Source of the DNA: Tetracladium setigerum
Taxonomy: Eukaryota > Ascomycota > Leotiomycetes > Helotiales
Length of the DNA: 64,000 nucleotides
Assembly: GCA_031472005.1 (NCBI GenBank)
Contig: PZJY01000002.1
Span: 3,410,001 to 3,474,000, forward strand
Direction: 5' to 3'
The translations under genes were made by a program, and so were the position numbers. Below the pieces are notes generated by a model. That model was not told where the DNA came from and did not search any database. It saw only the letters and a program-made list of their open reading frames with translations. Position 1 is the first letter of the stretch. Every line of letters starts with the position of its first letter. Shown one piece after another: positions 35,435 to 46,887 of this stretch.

Positions 35435-38400
35435 TGCGGCGGTAGTGTTGAGGTGATTATGTGAATGGTTTCGTAAGAATATAGATGGTTTAATGGTTGA
35501 TCCTCGCTGGCCAAGGTTTGGGTCTACTTCCAGTTGATATCGAGATGCGAGGCAGGATCGTCGCGTTCGGGTCACTGGATGGGATCGGATTGGAGAGTGC
35601 AAGGGGGTAAAAATGGTTCGCTGTAACTAGCAGGAAAACGAAGGTATTGATTGTCGATGGTCTGGGTTGGATGAAGATCCGGAAGTTGGATAGATAGTAA
35701 AAAGGAGTGTGGTGAGTCGATTTGACTGAATGCAAAGACTGTTGTGCGTCGACGATGGACGACGACGAGATGGACTGATGAGCCGTAAAAGGAGTGTGAA
35801 GACCCGGAAGGAGTGACGGGTCGTGAAAATGGCTAAAGGAAAAGAAAACAAGGAGGAAGCGATCACACGATGGCGACGAAGAGCACAAAAGATGAAGTTG
35901 GCGATGGAGAAGAAAGAAGGATGGGGTGAGAGGAGGAGACGGAGTGGAGGATCAGAAGGCGGCGAGCGAAGCAAGCAGGGCCGGCAAGCCAGGGCCTACA
36001 AGACACACACACACCCACACACCATACGCCAGGGGAAGAAATCTAGCGCATCTTTTTCGAACCGGGGGGTGTGGGCATCTGCTGTTTTCGGCTACAACAA
36101 GGTACGGAGAACTCAGGCTGCTGTTGTGAGACGGTAGGCCCTGAGGGCGGCTCGGAGCGAATCATTTTCTGACTATTCGGATCTGAGCTTTTGTGGTGGC
36201 ATCGGTGCTGCTTTGGGGGGTGTCCGAGTAGCGTCCGACATGTCGTATCAAAAAAAAGATCATCGACACTCCCAAAGCTTCGGGAGGTGCAGTGACATTA
36301 TTTGGTGCTCCCCTCTGGCCATGTGCCGGCTCTCAGCATTGCCGCAATAAGAAGAGAATAGCAGGATTGGCTATGACCCACGACAGAGGATGTATATAGA
36401 CAACCACGTTCAAAACATACGTATCCCCAGGAGAGATAGAGAGAGAGGGAGGGAGAAATAGTGCAGACATCCTGTAATGCTACCCATCCCATCCCATCTG
36501 CCTCCTCCCTCCCTCTAGGTCCACACCACCACCTGAAAGTCGCGGAAAGGAGAGACAGAGATCTTGACTGGTCACCGGCCATAATCGTCAGGATCAATGC
36601 ACCAATCGAAGATCGATCATGCCCTTGCTGGCCCTAGTCCATTACCCCTGACGCCCATTTCCATTCTTGTGGTGAGCAAGGCGACAAATGGGCGGGCGGC
36701 TCCTCATGCTCCCTCCCTCCAGACTGTCAGAAGCTAGAAGGCTGATTGCTGCTGTGTTCCTGCAGCTTGCTAGCTATCTCGAAATTCAATTCATCCGCCT
36801 GCTTCTTTTGGGGGCCTTCTTCTTGGACACACACACACTAAACACCCACACAAGCGCGTGGGATGTGGACGGCGACGGGGGGTGGCGTCTCAAGCCGGGT
36901 CGCACGCAAGACATTCACCACTCACTCACTGGAGGTGTGTCGAATGCTCTTTTTTTAACTTTTGGACAGTCAACACGCACCAAAATATGGCGTAGCGAGG
37001 GGTATGTACAGAATGTCACTGCTCCTCCCAAAGTTCCAAGGTTTGAAGAGAAGGGCGGATGGATGGCTGGCTGACGGGTGAAAGAAGATCAAGAAAGAGA
37101 TCGGATGACTCTGGCTGGGCGGCCCCTCGTCGCATAAGCTTTGCCCCCGGAGCATGAAGGCACCCTGGCCAACAGGAGAGGCTAAGAAGCAGAAGCAGCA
37201 GCAGCAAGCAGCAACGGTAGGTAGAGCGGTACGGAGTAGAACGGCGGCGGCGGTGGGATGGATTCTTCGGCGGATACATTGTTACTTCGAGGGGAGTGTG
37301 TGTACCTGAGATAGAGGTACAGTAGTGGAGTGGGTAGTTGATTTTAAGTGTATCTTGCAACTTGCGAGATGCTTTTGTTTGTGAAGTGAGATGCAAAGGT
37401 AGAGAAAGTAAAAGTAGAAAGAAACAAGGTGTCGGGATCAAGTCTGTACCTGCAGCAGCGTTGGTGGCAAAGGTGCCAGAAATGCCCAGATGGAAAAAGG
37501 TGGTGCAGGTGGAAAAGGTGGAAAGGTTCATGAGGATGATGATGGGACCGTGGGATGGGCGTGTGAGTGGCTACGCCAATGGCCAGAAGAGGAAAGGCTC
37601 GGGCAGCAGTAGCAGCAGCAGCATTCTTCATGCACAAAGAAGGGACCGCAGTAGTGTCGTCGTAGTATGTAGTGTGCAGTGCGTTATCCTCCCACAAAGA
37701 AAGGGGGTGGGAGAGAGAGGGAGAGAGAGTCTCATTCTTACCGGGCCTATCGGCAACTCATCCTATCATAACAACATAAGGATTATATATACTCCGTATG
37801 TATATTACTTACAGTACCTACGCGAGCTACGAAGCATAGCAGATGCATCATCAGAGAAGGAAGCATATATACAACCAAAACCACCACAACCTCAATCTCT
37901 TTGCATCCATGAGCCCATCAACATGTTATTGTACACTAAGTAGATAGCTACACGATGCACCAACAACGAAGCATAACATGGCCGCTCGCCGTTCATCGGC
38001 TAGTGGCATACAATGGCTTCGTCTGCTCTTTGAACCCACCTCATGAAACGGCGGCGATGAGATGTTCCGGATGTTCCAATCAAGCCAGTTATTATTCCCA
38101 AACCTCCCAAGATTCCGACTAGGAGTTTACAGTACCTAGGAACTACTAGCAACAGCCGTTTGACTTCTAAAAATGGGATCTAGTTGTGCATCCTCCCTCC
38201 ACTCCTAGGAGCTGCCTGCTTCCTTGCTCTACCGCCGCATCCCCATCCATGCAAGTCCAGAGTGACTTGGCAGCATGACCGCTGCACGATTGTTTCTCCT
38301 TATTCATGCTCTCCCTCTCGCTCCCTCCCTCTCTCCCGATCTACAACACTTCCACGTCAAGTCGGAAGCCTCAAAACAGCCCCATTATTCCATCTCCTTC

Positions 38401-39753
38401 TCCATCATCCCCCAACCTGACAGCATTCCCTCCTCGCCCGAAACGACACACCGCCGTTTGAACAACGGGGTGTTCGTCCCTTCTCTCGCCCGCCCAGTCC
38501 TTGCTTCAGACTCTTCGAGAACCACCAGCTCAGAGCACTACTACGACCTATCGAGGTACCTAGGTACCTAGTAGTGCTGCTAGTTTTGGCCGTGGGGAAA
38601 GTTCTCACGCTTCGCATCGTCTTGCATTGATCCTGCTCCACTTCTTCTTGCCTATTATTCCTAGCCATCTGTTGCAAACTGACTACGGAGTACTTGAGTT
38701 CGTCGTTGTTTGAGTCAGCCCTTAGCTGGGCATCGTTTCCATTCCGTTCGTCCCATCTCAGGTCTTTTCAAGCTAGAAAAGTTAGACAAAGTATCAAGAG
38801 GAGAATCACTGTTCACCACTTCCCTCCAATTCTATCAGCCCAAACGGCATTTTTGTTGTCCAGAATGCTTTTACACAATAATCGTCGGTGGTCCGAGGTA
38901 GTCGACCTACGGAGTCCATCTCAAAGAGCCAAAAATCCTTCATGCGGTGTGTTTCGTCTGATGCGGGTTGGTGTCAAAAACCCTTCAACAATCCATCCCC
39001 AGAGCGGTGAGGCTAAATCAAGCAAACCAGAAACTTCAAACGGAGACACTATTGGCCTACTCTAATTCTACCCTCTCGATATGTTGTTGGACTTTGCAGG
39101 TTCGCTGATGCATACATGCGCATAGCATAGTGATAGTCACGAACGAAACGAACGAGACGAGTGCTGCCCCACAAGTCATAGTCGCAGAGCTATTACAAGG
39201 TGTACTTTCGAGACACTTGTTTCCATTGTTCCCAATTGAGACACACGATCGATCCGATCGCCAGATCAACATCGCCTGCTTGCCTTGCTCTCTGATTTCC
39301 TTATCACTGCTACTATAAGTTACGAATCTAATCCACCCGCATGAGCGTACCATTCTACAGTACCTCGTCTTTCTCTTCAAAGCACGTGTCTGAGACCTCT
39401 ACTTCTTCTTCATCCTCCATTGATCGTCGATTCTAAAACTTCCCAGTGTACGACAGGAAACATGCAACGGCTATGTAAAACATCGGTGGGTTGACATCTA
39501 TTGAATTTAAACTTGCCAGCTCCAAAATCTAGGCTCGTCTCTATTGGCAGGTCTAGAACGTTCACCTCTCAGTCAATCCTAACTTTTCACGCACCCATAC
39601 TCAAAATCAGTTTCTTTAATTTTCTCCTTTTCCTCCTAACTTCCCTCTAGCTAGCCCTGCAAGAATCAAGAATCAAGGCCAACCCACCAACTCCCAAACT
39701 CAAATCCAATCTCCACTTCCCCTCATCACCTCATCACCCCATCATACAACGGC
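35435..39753. other. 4.3-kb spacer upstream of the homeobox gene
   Basis: I find no supportable protein gene here on either strand. The longest ORFs (37338-37943 plus, 37016-37531 minus) are low-complexity and overlap each other. Visible landmarks are TACGGAGTA/TACTCCGTA copies at 37230-37238, 37790-37798 and 38684-38692, a (CA)n-like run near 36003-36022, and a 16-bp palindrome flanked by inverted repeats at 38534-38578. The part closest to 35434 is probably a long 5' leader and promoter of the homeobox gene; an untranslated transcript cannot be excluded. Confidence 0.5.
38534..38578. repeat. Nested palindrome: 16-bp core with flanking 8-bp inverted repeat
   Basis: AGGTACCTAGGTACCT at 38554-38569 is a perfect palindrome. 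It is flanked by AGCACTAC (38534-38541) and its reverse complement GTAGTGCT (38571-38578). It could form a cruciform or bind a dimeric protein; function is unknown. Confidence 0.7.
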
Positions 39754-40889
39754 CTAAACCGCCGTAGTAGCAGCAGTCTTCGAAGTAGTAGTAGTCTTCT
39801 TCGTAGTAGTTGTCTTCGTAGTAGTCTTCTTAGAAGTTGTCGTAGATTTCGTCGTCGAAGTAGCGAGTGTCGTTGGTGCCACTGTAGTCGTGGTAGTAGT
39901 AGCCGCAATCGTCGTCGTCGTTGTCGTGGAAGAAGACACAGGCGCCGTCTCCAGAGTACAAGTAAAGTACCCGAACACAATAGGACCAGTACAGACATAT
40001 CCTGGTACACAGACCGACGGCATACCGCGAGCGATTGCTGGTTGTCCACCTTTTTGATAAATCCTTCAGTTATGTTGTTTCCACAGCAATGCTTTGCTAT
40101 ATCTTCCCATTCACTGACTTCCCCTACTTTCGAAGTAGAGAGGGGGGTGATGAAACAGAAGAAGAAGAAGAATGACAAGAAAGAACACGGAAAAGAACAG
40201 AACCTACAGAAAGCACCCGGGCAGCCAAATCAGGTGTTGTACTCGGCGGAATGACATATCCAGCATCGGCAACGCAGGTCGAGAAGTAGATATTGGCTAC
40301 CACGCAACTCCAATATGGAGGGCAAAGTTGCGGACCAATGTAGTTTTGTCCACCACCTATGATTTTGGGGGTTCCTTGTGTTAGAAATGAACGAATCACC
40401 TCGGCCAAAACATGATACGATGGGTAGGGCGGATGGATGAATACATACATTGTCCCCAAGTGAAAACATGTGGAACCACAGGTCCAGTGTTGGGCAGACA
40501 TTGATACCGCGGGAGGGAAGAGGTTGGGTCAGCTTTAAGTTGAATTTAGTCACCTATTATTCTTTTTGCATCTTTTTTTAATTCCTCCTGTCACTTTATT
40601 AAGACAAGAGTGACGGCTTGCTCCGAGGGAGAAGTGGAAGGCAAAGGAAAGGAGAGGACATACCAGGTAAACAAGTATTACCAGTTTCGCACTGCCATTC
40701 ATTTCTCCAATCTAATCCACCGCCTATAGTCCACAACACAAATCAGCATTCCTTCTTCTCTGGACAAACAAAAAATGGGGTCGGGGTCCGAGAAGGGGAG
40801 AAGATAGACTTACATTGTGCGTAAGTGGGCAACAAAGCCGATACACCTGTTGCGGCGCTGGCGCTGAGAAGGATGAGTGTTGATCTCAT
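39754..40889 (-). CDS. Secreted protein with three CBM1-like modules and a Thr-rich tail, no catalytic domain
   Basis: Five exons (40889-40814, 40723-40664, 40532-40449, 40356-40204, 40049-39754) join in frame to 222 residues. A signal peptide is visible (MRSTLILLSASAATGVSA). Three modules follow the fungal cellulose-binding CBM1 pattern. The first has QCGGLDW...C.....C and ends YQCLP. The second, WGQCGGQNYIGPQLC...SC...NIYFSTC, is almost canonical. The third, VGGQPAIARG...C....C...FTC, has lost the first Cys. The last 65 residues are nearly pure Thr/Ser/Lys, as in O-glycosylated linkers, and there is no GPI-anchor signal. Family CBM1 binds crystalline cellulose or chitin on cell walls. Each intron falls close to a module boundary, often inside the QCGG codon, which suggests module duplication. 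The donor at 40203 (GTTCTG) is weak but is the one that keeps frame. Confidence 0.75.
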
Positions 40890-43618
40890 GGTTATTGAAG
40901 TTGTAATTTTCGAGTTAAAAGGATGATGAATGGGGAATGAGGGGTGGAGACTAGAGTGGTGAGAGTGATCAACATCCTAAGATCCGGGTACTTCTCAAGT
41001 TTATATATCCATCCAGTAGGTAAGTGTTTTTTTCCCTTGTTCTTCTTCTTCCTCCTACTCCTCCACTTCTTGCCATTCAAAAAACCTACCTACTATACCT
41101 TACCACAGCCCAATCCAGCTTCGCACATCTCAATAAAACATCTCACCGCCATACATTTTATCCACATTATAGGAATCTGAAAGGTACTCCTCCGGCAAGA
41201 AAGCAAACGAATCACGCGCTCCCATTCCCATCCAATCCCAATCCCATCCCATCCCATCTCACCACACAAACCCCCATCGCATTGCAACCCCAATTCAAGC
41301 AATGAAGAATATATTACTATACTGTAGGGTACCGTAGCAATGGGCAGTAGGTAGATAATCACAAAAACGGTAAGGCATTTAAATACATATCATCTGATTC
41401 GTCGGGGTAAAACAAAGGTGTCCGTGGTGAATGGAACGGGTAAATGTTTTGATGTACAGATGTGCAGGTGTGCAGAAAAGGGGGGAAGTTGCAGAAGGAG
41501 GAAGTGCAATATGTGCAGGGAAAAGGCTTCCAAGGACCGATATGCCTCACGGGTAAATTTATTGCTGCGGGATTGATCAGCTGGGAATGATGATGATGAT
41601 GGGAGACGAGGGAATAAAAAAAAGCTTCGCCTTGTTTCTTTTTGGAGGCGGGGATCCGGGTAATTGGGATACGATAACCCGGGTTTTGTTTGGGTTGTTC
41701 TGGAGAGAGGAAAGTTTTGGGGATTTGGAGATTAGGGATTGTTAGAGAAGAGATGGATAGAGTTGGTAGGTACAGTATCATTCGTGTACAGTCTACAGAA
41801 AGAGAGAGGAACAACGATTAATCACTGACTTTACCTCTACTACGGACATGCGAAGCTTTTCAACGCTTTTCAGTATCATAGATTGCAATATCAAATATCA
41901 AAACAACTCAGCTGAGCATCGAACAGGCAAAACTTCAATTGAGAAACAATACCTCAGGTATGCGTAACCTACTGTGCACTTCAGAGTTGAAGAAGTATTA
42001 GGGAGGCACAGAGATCGTCAGCTGCAATTTTCATATTCGACAATTGATAATCCGCCGTCGGAGTACAGTCCAGTCTGCACAATATCTCTCGTTTGACAGT
42101 GTAGTAGAGTGATGCACTCTTGCAAGCAGCCCCCCCCTTCCTTTGGCTCATCTGGCTAAGACCGAGGGAAAGAAGTCGGAACATCAACTTTTCCCACATC
42201 AGGTAAAAAGGTATATCGAGAACGAAGAAGAATAAAGTGCTTTGCTTCAGCCTTCACCCCGATCGAAATAACAATCTCACCGCAGCTCTCATGGACGAAT
42301 CGAAAATTGCCAAAAAAAAAAAGCCGAGATGCGCAGTTTGTCGAGGCACATACATTAATCCGCACACCAAAGCAGTAACAAGCGATACGACCGATAGATT
42401 GGACAACGGCAGAGTCGATCTCCTGGCATATTCTACCTAGCTTCGGTACTTTATTTTCGGCTGCCCAGCTTGTTTTTTGCGTGCACACCTAAGAGAAATA
42501 ATTTAAAGGCAGTGCAGGAAAAGAACGCGGGGAGATCGTAGAAATCCGAACTGGTGGTACTATATGATAGATGGAGTGTTGGAAAGTGAATTGCCTGCGT
42601 TTGGAGCGTCGGGGACCTCGGGTGAATGCATGTTCGCCGACGGCGAAATTGGGAATGAAAAGGGGTAGAGAAGGAATACCTGGTGAGAAGGTTGGATTAG
42701 AGGGGTTTGAGGTCATTGTGTGTTGTGTGGATGTGATAATCTATGGCTAGATATAAGGAACGTATTTGGCTTTGCCTCTACTCAGCCATGAGAAGCAGGC
42801 GGGTAATAGTTCGTGTATGCCAGGACTGAAAGAAGGAAAACGAGTAAAAAAACGTGCACAAACTTGAGCAGGCTTCTAAATCGAGTCATCCAAGAAGGTT
42901 CAGAGAAGCTAGCTCTCTTGCAGGAAAATTATCCAGCTACAGAGAGTTCGACCTGAAAGTTCTCAGTATTTCTTGGCAATGTTGACTTATGCTCGACCAG
43001 AAAGGCAACAAAAAACAAATAAATCAGCGTCCGGTTCGTAGTTTCCGTAAATCCCGTAACTATTGTAACTCTATATGTTTTGACTTATCAAAGAAAGCGC
43101 ATGGTGAGGGTGGACGGCAGACCCAACCTTTCGGTACTTATACACCTGTCATCTGTCACCTGTCAGATGTGATAACTGAAGTGGAAGAAAAACGGAAACG
43201 CGAGAGCGAAGTAATTCACACGCAGCTACCAAATGCTTAAATTCAGCACTCCGCCTTCTTGTTTACTAATCACGGAAGGAAGGAGCAGTGTACGAACTCA
43301 AAGCAGGTGGTGGCTATACAGAGGTGACGAAATTTTGAAAGGGCAATGATGGAAGTTATGCAAACAAGTCTTACTGGCAAGCAATGCATAAAACTTTTGC
43401 CCCAAAAAAACACCTCCTTAAAGAAAAAATCAAGCAAGCTCAAATATATCAAGCTTTCCTTGATGGCAACTGTGTCCTCCCTAGGATTCGTCGGCGGCCG
43501 AAACCGAATGCACCAGGCTAATTCGAGCGTCGCCATTCCCGTGAAACTGCTGAATTTATCTCCTATCGTACACCGATTTATTATATATTACAATATTGAT
43601 GACAGAAGAGTACAAATC
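40890..43618. other. 2.7-kb spacer, promoter of the CBM1 gene and 3' flank of GEP4
   Basis: No gene is supported. The ORFs at 41359-41814 and 42156-42488 (both minus) translate to proteins without domains. There are CCATC-type direct repeats near 41221-41262. A short ORF at 42489-42716 (minus) has a donor-like site after its first 13 codons, but I could not find a continuation. Confidence 0.5.
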
Positions 43619-44465
43619 TCAGCCCTCGAACTGACTTGTGGGTGGTATTGGAGCCTCATAACCTTTGCGTAACAAAAATCCAGCGAACTTTTGCTCCATC
43701 CTCACCAACTGACATTGCACAATTAGCTCTAGTCTCACTTCAACAGACAACCGCATTCTTCAGACTCTGGATTAAGTGAACTTACAAAGCCATTCTCCTC
43801 CTTACTTAAAATTCCATCCTGTACCCAAACCCCATAACTTCCCATAAAATTTGCCATCATCACATCCGTGGTTAATCTATCACCAACAATAGCTACGTGC
43901 TCTGGTTTCGTTACCCCCGTTTCCGGATGCTGTAAGAAATACTCCATAATCTCAGGTCCACAGCCAGGTTTCTTGGTGCTGTGAGGCAGGACCGGAATGT
44001 TGGTTGCTTTGGTGAGTGCGGCGGCTTGGGTGAGATCGGGATCCAGAGAGCTAGTGCCAGAGGAATTGGATACTATGAGAAGTTTACGGCCAGGATAGGC
44101 GTCCTTGAGACGTTTGAAATGATCCTATAATTGATGAGTATTCTAAAATCTGGAGTTCAGAAGATATGATTCATGCACGTGAGGGTTTTTGGTTGAAAAA
44201 GGAGAAGAGGCTCGTGAAATGTGAGGAGACCTACCTCGTAAGGACCATATACTTCATTCTTCCCCGGTCTCGCAAAGCAGTTATCCTTATCAAGGACTAT
44301 TGCTCTGATATCCACCTTTCCATATCTCTTCTCAAACGCAGCATTCAGCGGAATTGGAAGGTGGTTGAATGTTGAGATTGTAGCTTGCGGTAGACATAAT
44401 GACGGCTTTGCAAGAAGACGAAATATGCTCAGAGTAGCTGACACATTGAAGGTATTCATATCCAT
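43619..44465 (-). CDS. GEP4: Phosphatidylglycerophosphate phosphatase GEP4 (HAD family)
   Basis: Gep4 dephosphorylates phosphatidylglycerophosphate on the matrix side of the mitochondrial inner membrane, a step in cardiolipin synthesis. Exons are 44465-44235, 44124-43786 and 43708-43619, giving 219 residues (217 if the second in-frame ATG at 44459 is used, which may be the true start). The HAD motifs are all present: motif I VLDKDNC with the nucleophilic and acid/base Asp, motif II IVSNSSGT, the motif III Lys in STKKPGC, and motif IV GDRLTTD. The C-terminus (LVRMEQKFAGFLLRKGYEAP) is recovered only by splicing out 43709-43785. It is divergent from SmD3 with 230 bp between the two ATGs. Confidence 0.92.
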
Positions 44466-44695
44466 TTGTCTCCCCTACGATAAAGGGTTGTTGATGGAAG
44501 GTGAATGTGGGAAGGAAGGTAGTTTGAAGACAACCTTGGCAAAGCGGCGGATAGCTTCAAAAACACTAGCGTGGATTTTTTGAGCTTCTACTCCTCCAAA
44601 CCGCCAACCATTATCCCCTCACCACACAACGCGTCTACCACCCGAGATCTGGTCTAATACCTTCCTTCCCAGGCAACAGATCCATTACATTCACC
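44466..44695. promoter_or_regulatory. Shared divergent promoter of GEP4 and SMD3
   Basis: Only 230 bp separate the two start codons, so both leaders and promoters must lie here. No TATA box stands out. The SMD3 side is CA/CT-rich. Confidence 0.6.
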
Positions 44696-45308
44696 ATGAC
44701 GAGCACAATCGGTATTCCAATCAAGTTGCTGAACGAGGCGCAGGTTCGTTCTGTTCTTTCCCATCACCCCGCCATTCTCCCCTCCAGCGCTCCCTTCGTG
44801 CTCGCAGATTGCTAACTCCTCCACTTAAACAGGGCCATGTTGTCACTCTCGAAATCACATCCGGTCAAGTCTACCGTGGCAAGCTCCTTGAAGGTGCGAC
44901 TTCCCCTCCACTCTACACCGCAACCCCTCCTCCCATCGCGAAATTATGCGCCGCAGAATAAAGCACACTGCGCTAACACTGGGCAATGGCTATAGCGGAA
45001 GATAACATGAATGTCCAACTCAAAGATATCACTGTCACTGCGCGTGATGGGCGAGTGAGCCATCTGGATCAAGTTTACATTCGAGGCTCGCACGTTAGGT
45101 TCTTCATCGTCCCTGATATGCTTAGGTACGGGAGATCATATACACCTAGTTGAAAGTACGTGTGCTGACAAGTTTTTGTAATAGAAATGCTCCTATGTTC
45201 AGAAGTCGAGGTGTAAAGGGTCGTGGTGTTGGATTGGCGAGAGGAAGGGCTACAGTTAGCAGGGCGAGAGCAAGTGGAAGGGGCGCTGGTGGGCCATCTA
45301 GAGGATGA
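44696..45308 (+). CDS. SMD3: Small nuclear ribonucleoprotein Sm D3
   Basis: Sm D3 is a subunit of the heptameric Sm ring on spliceosomal U1, U2, U4 and U5 snRNAs. Exons are 44696-44743, 44833-44893, 44996-45125 and 45185-45308, giving 120 residues. The Sm1 motif (GHVVTLEITSGQVYRGKLLE) and Sm2 motif (VYIRGSHVRFFIVPDML) are intact, with the D3-typical AEDNMNVQLKDITVTARDG between them. The C-terminal tail is RG-rich (GRGVGLARGRA...GRGAGGPSRG), the region that is dimethylated on Arg in other eukaryotes. Three introns in a 120-codon gene are typical for this family in Pezizomycotina. Confidence 0.96.
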
Positions 45309-45664
45309 ATAGGCGAATAGAATTGAGAAATTAAGTAAGGATAATTGCTGATTTGGGATGAGAGAGCTTTCTATGGCGTTGAGGAAAAGCCTGGGTTTGG
45401 GAATGGATTGGCCATATCAAAGAGGCCGCACAATAGAAAAACATTATGGACCCAAAACAACGACATAAATGCTGATTCTACGACGTATTATTGTGTACTG
45501 CTCTCCTACAATCTCTCAAATATAAACTACGATCTCGTTATGTTGCAATCCGTGATGCCCAAATGATGTCACGTGCTAGATCTTCAATCTCAAAATCTCA
45601 GTAATCAATCTCTAAACTTTCATTCATCTTTCTTCTGTCAACAACAAGACACAAATCTTTAAAA
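45309..45664. other. Short spacer between SMD3 and the p34-like gene
   Basis: This holds the SMD3 3' flank and the p34-like promoter in tandem orientation. Nothing else is visible. Confidence 0.6.
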
Positions 45665-46887
45665 ATGGAGATCTCTTCTCCCAAACGTATCCTAGCAGTC
45701 GGACCTCCCAACTCAGCTCTCCTGGAGCTCCTCAAAGGCAGACCCTCTGATTCATCCTAGTTCACCTCAATTCTAACATTTGCCACAGGTCTAACCAACA
45801 CAACACCAACCGTCACCGGTGATTCCATAGCAGGAACAACGCATCTTTTCCCCATCACCACCCCTTACTACACAGCCACACTCCCTATCTGGCTCGACGA
45901 GATCTCAGAGCCAAAGGTATGGGCGCAAGAATTTCTCGCTCCAGAAGCCAGGGAAGTTTTGACGGTACTTGGGGGTTTCATTGTGTGTTTCCGAAAACCG
46001 GTTGATGAAGCAGAGATGGGAAAGGTAAAAGAGTTGTTGGAATGCGTGGGTGAGGTGGTAAAGGAGGGGTGTGGGTATGGATGGGATGGGGTTTGTTTGG
46101 CTGTTGGTATGCTGCCTTGCTCCTTTTCAGAGGGAGACTTATCTTGGCCTCATTTGGTGAAGATGAAGATAAATGTTTGATTTGGGAATTTTTACAGGAT
46201 AAAGGGCTAACCTGAAGTTTCATATAGCGATGCCACAAAGTCAAACTCCATACTTAGAGGTGGGTGCAGATGCTTGGAGGATGTTTGTCAGGACTATGGG
46301 TTTGAGTGGATTGATTTTGAGGCCAGGGGAAGGAACGAGTTTTCGGGTGAGCTTTGAGATCTCGTTTTACTTTCAAGCTTTTGCCACAAATTGTTCTATG
46401 AGAAGCAACTTTGTGTTTGGAAATGAAAGAGAAACAGAGTGCTGATCTTGGCGGGGGCATTTAGAACCTATGGGCTTGCAACGTTTGAAGGAAGCATTAG
46501 AAGCAAATGACTGGGGTGGAGGAGAAGAATATGGCGGGGAAATTGATTTCGACAATCTGGAAGATGACGACGATGATGACGAGACAGGAAGTCTAGACTT
46601 TGGCATCAGTCGAGAGGAAATGAAAGAAGAGATGGCAGGGATGAAGAGAGCTATTTACGGCGGTGGCGATGATGAAGATGATGAGATGAAGGACGTAGAT
46701 GAGGAGGAGGTTGAGAAATTGCAAGCTTTGATGCTTAAGATGCAGGCTATCAAAGGTAGGTTTGTCATTTGAAGAATTCTTGGGTCAAAGGTGCTAACAT
46801 GATATAGATATGGGGGCTGATATGCCCGAGTCTGAGCGAAAGAAGTTCGCTGCGAAGGCTGTCAACGACATTATGAAGACTCTCTAA
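45665..46887 (+). CDS. Alpha/gamma-adaptin-binding protein p34 (Irc6-like), one frame break
   Basis: Proteins of this family have a degenerate small-GTPase fold and bind clathrin adaptor complexes; yeast Irc6 is the distant relative. Exons are 45665-45737, 45789-46106, 46228-46346, 46465-46755 and 46808-46887, about 293 residues. The N-terminus (RILAVGPPNSALLELLK) is the P-loop-like start. The C-terminal helix ALMLKMQAIKDMGADMPESERKKFAAKAVNDIMK is the fungal family signature and follows an acidic stretch. The coding sum is one base short: the frame changes near the GGG at 46262-46264, where one added G leads into EDVCQDYGFEWIDFEA. An alternative is a late acceptor at about 46259. The first intron would begin GC rather than GT (45738). 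Confidence 0.8.

Noticed and set aside
37016..37943. Overlapping ORFs of 171 and 201 codons on opposite strands
   Set aside because: Both translate to low-complexity sequence without domains, overlap each other, and lie in a repeat-rich spacer.
41359..41814. 151-codon ORF on the minus strand
   Set aside because: The translation is composition-driven (His, Pro, Ser, Thr) with no domain, no intron-linked partners and no conserved-looking block.
42156..42716. Possible small two-exon gene on the minus strand starting MTSNPSNPTFSPG
   Set aside because: A donor-like site follows codon 13, but no acceptor gives a recognisable continuation.
46228..46264. Use of a late acceptor near 46259 to explain the p34 frame change
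   Set aside because: It would skip a good TATAG acceptor near the branch site and two more AGs. One missing G in the run, as in the other genes, is simpler, though I cannot exclude it.
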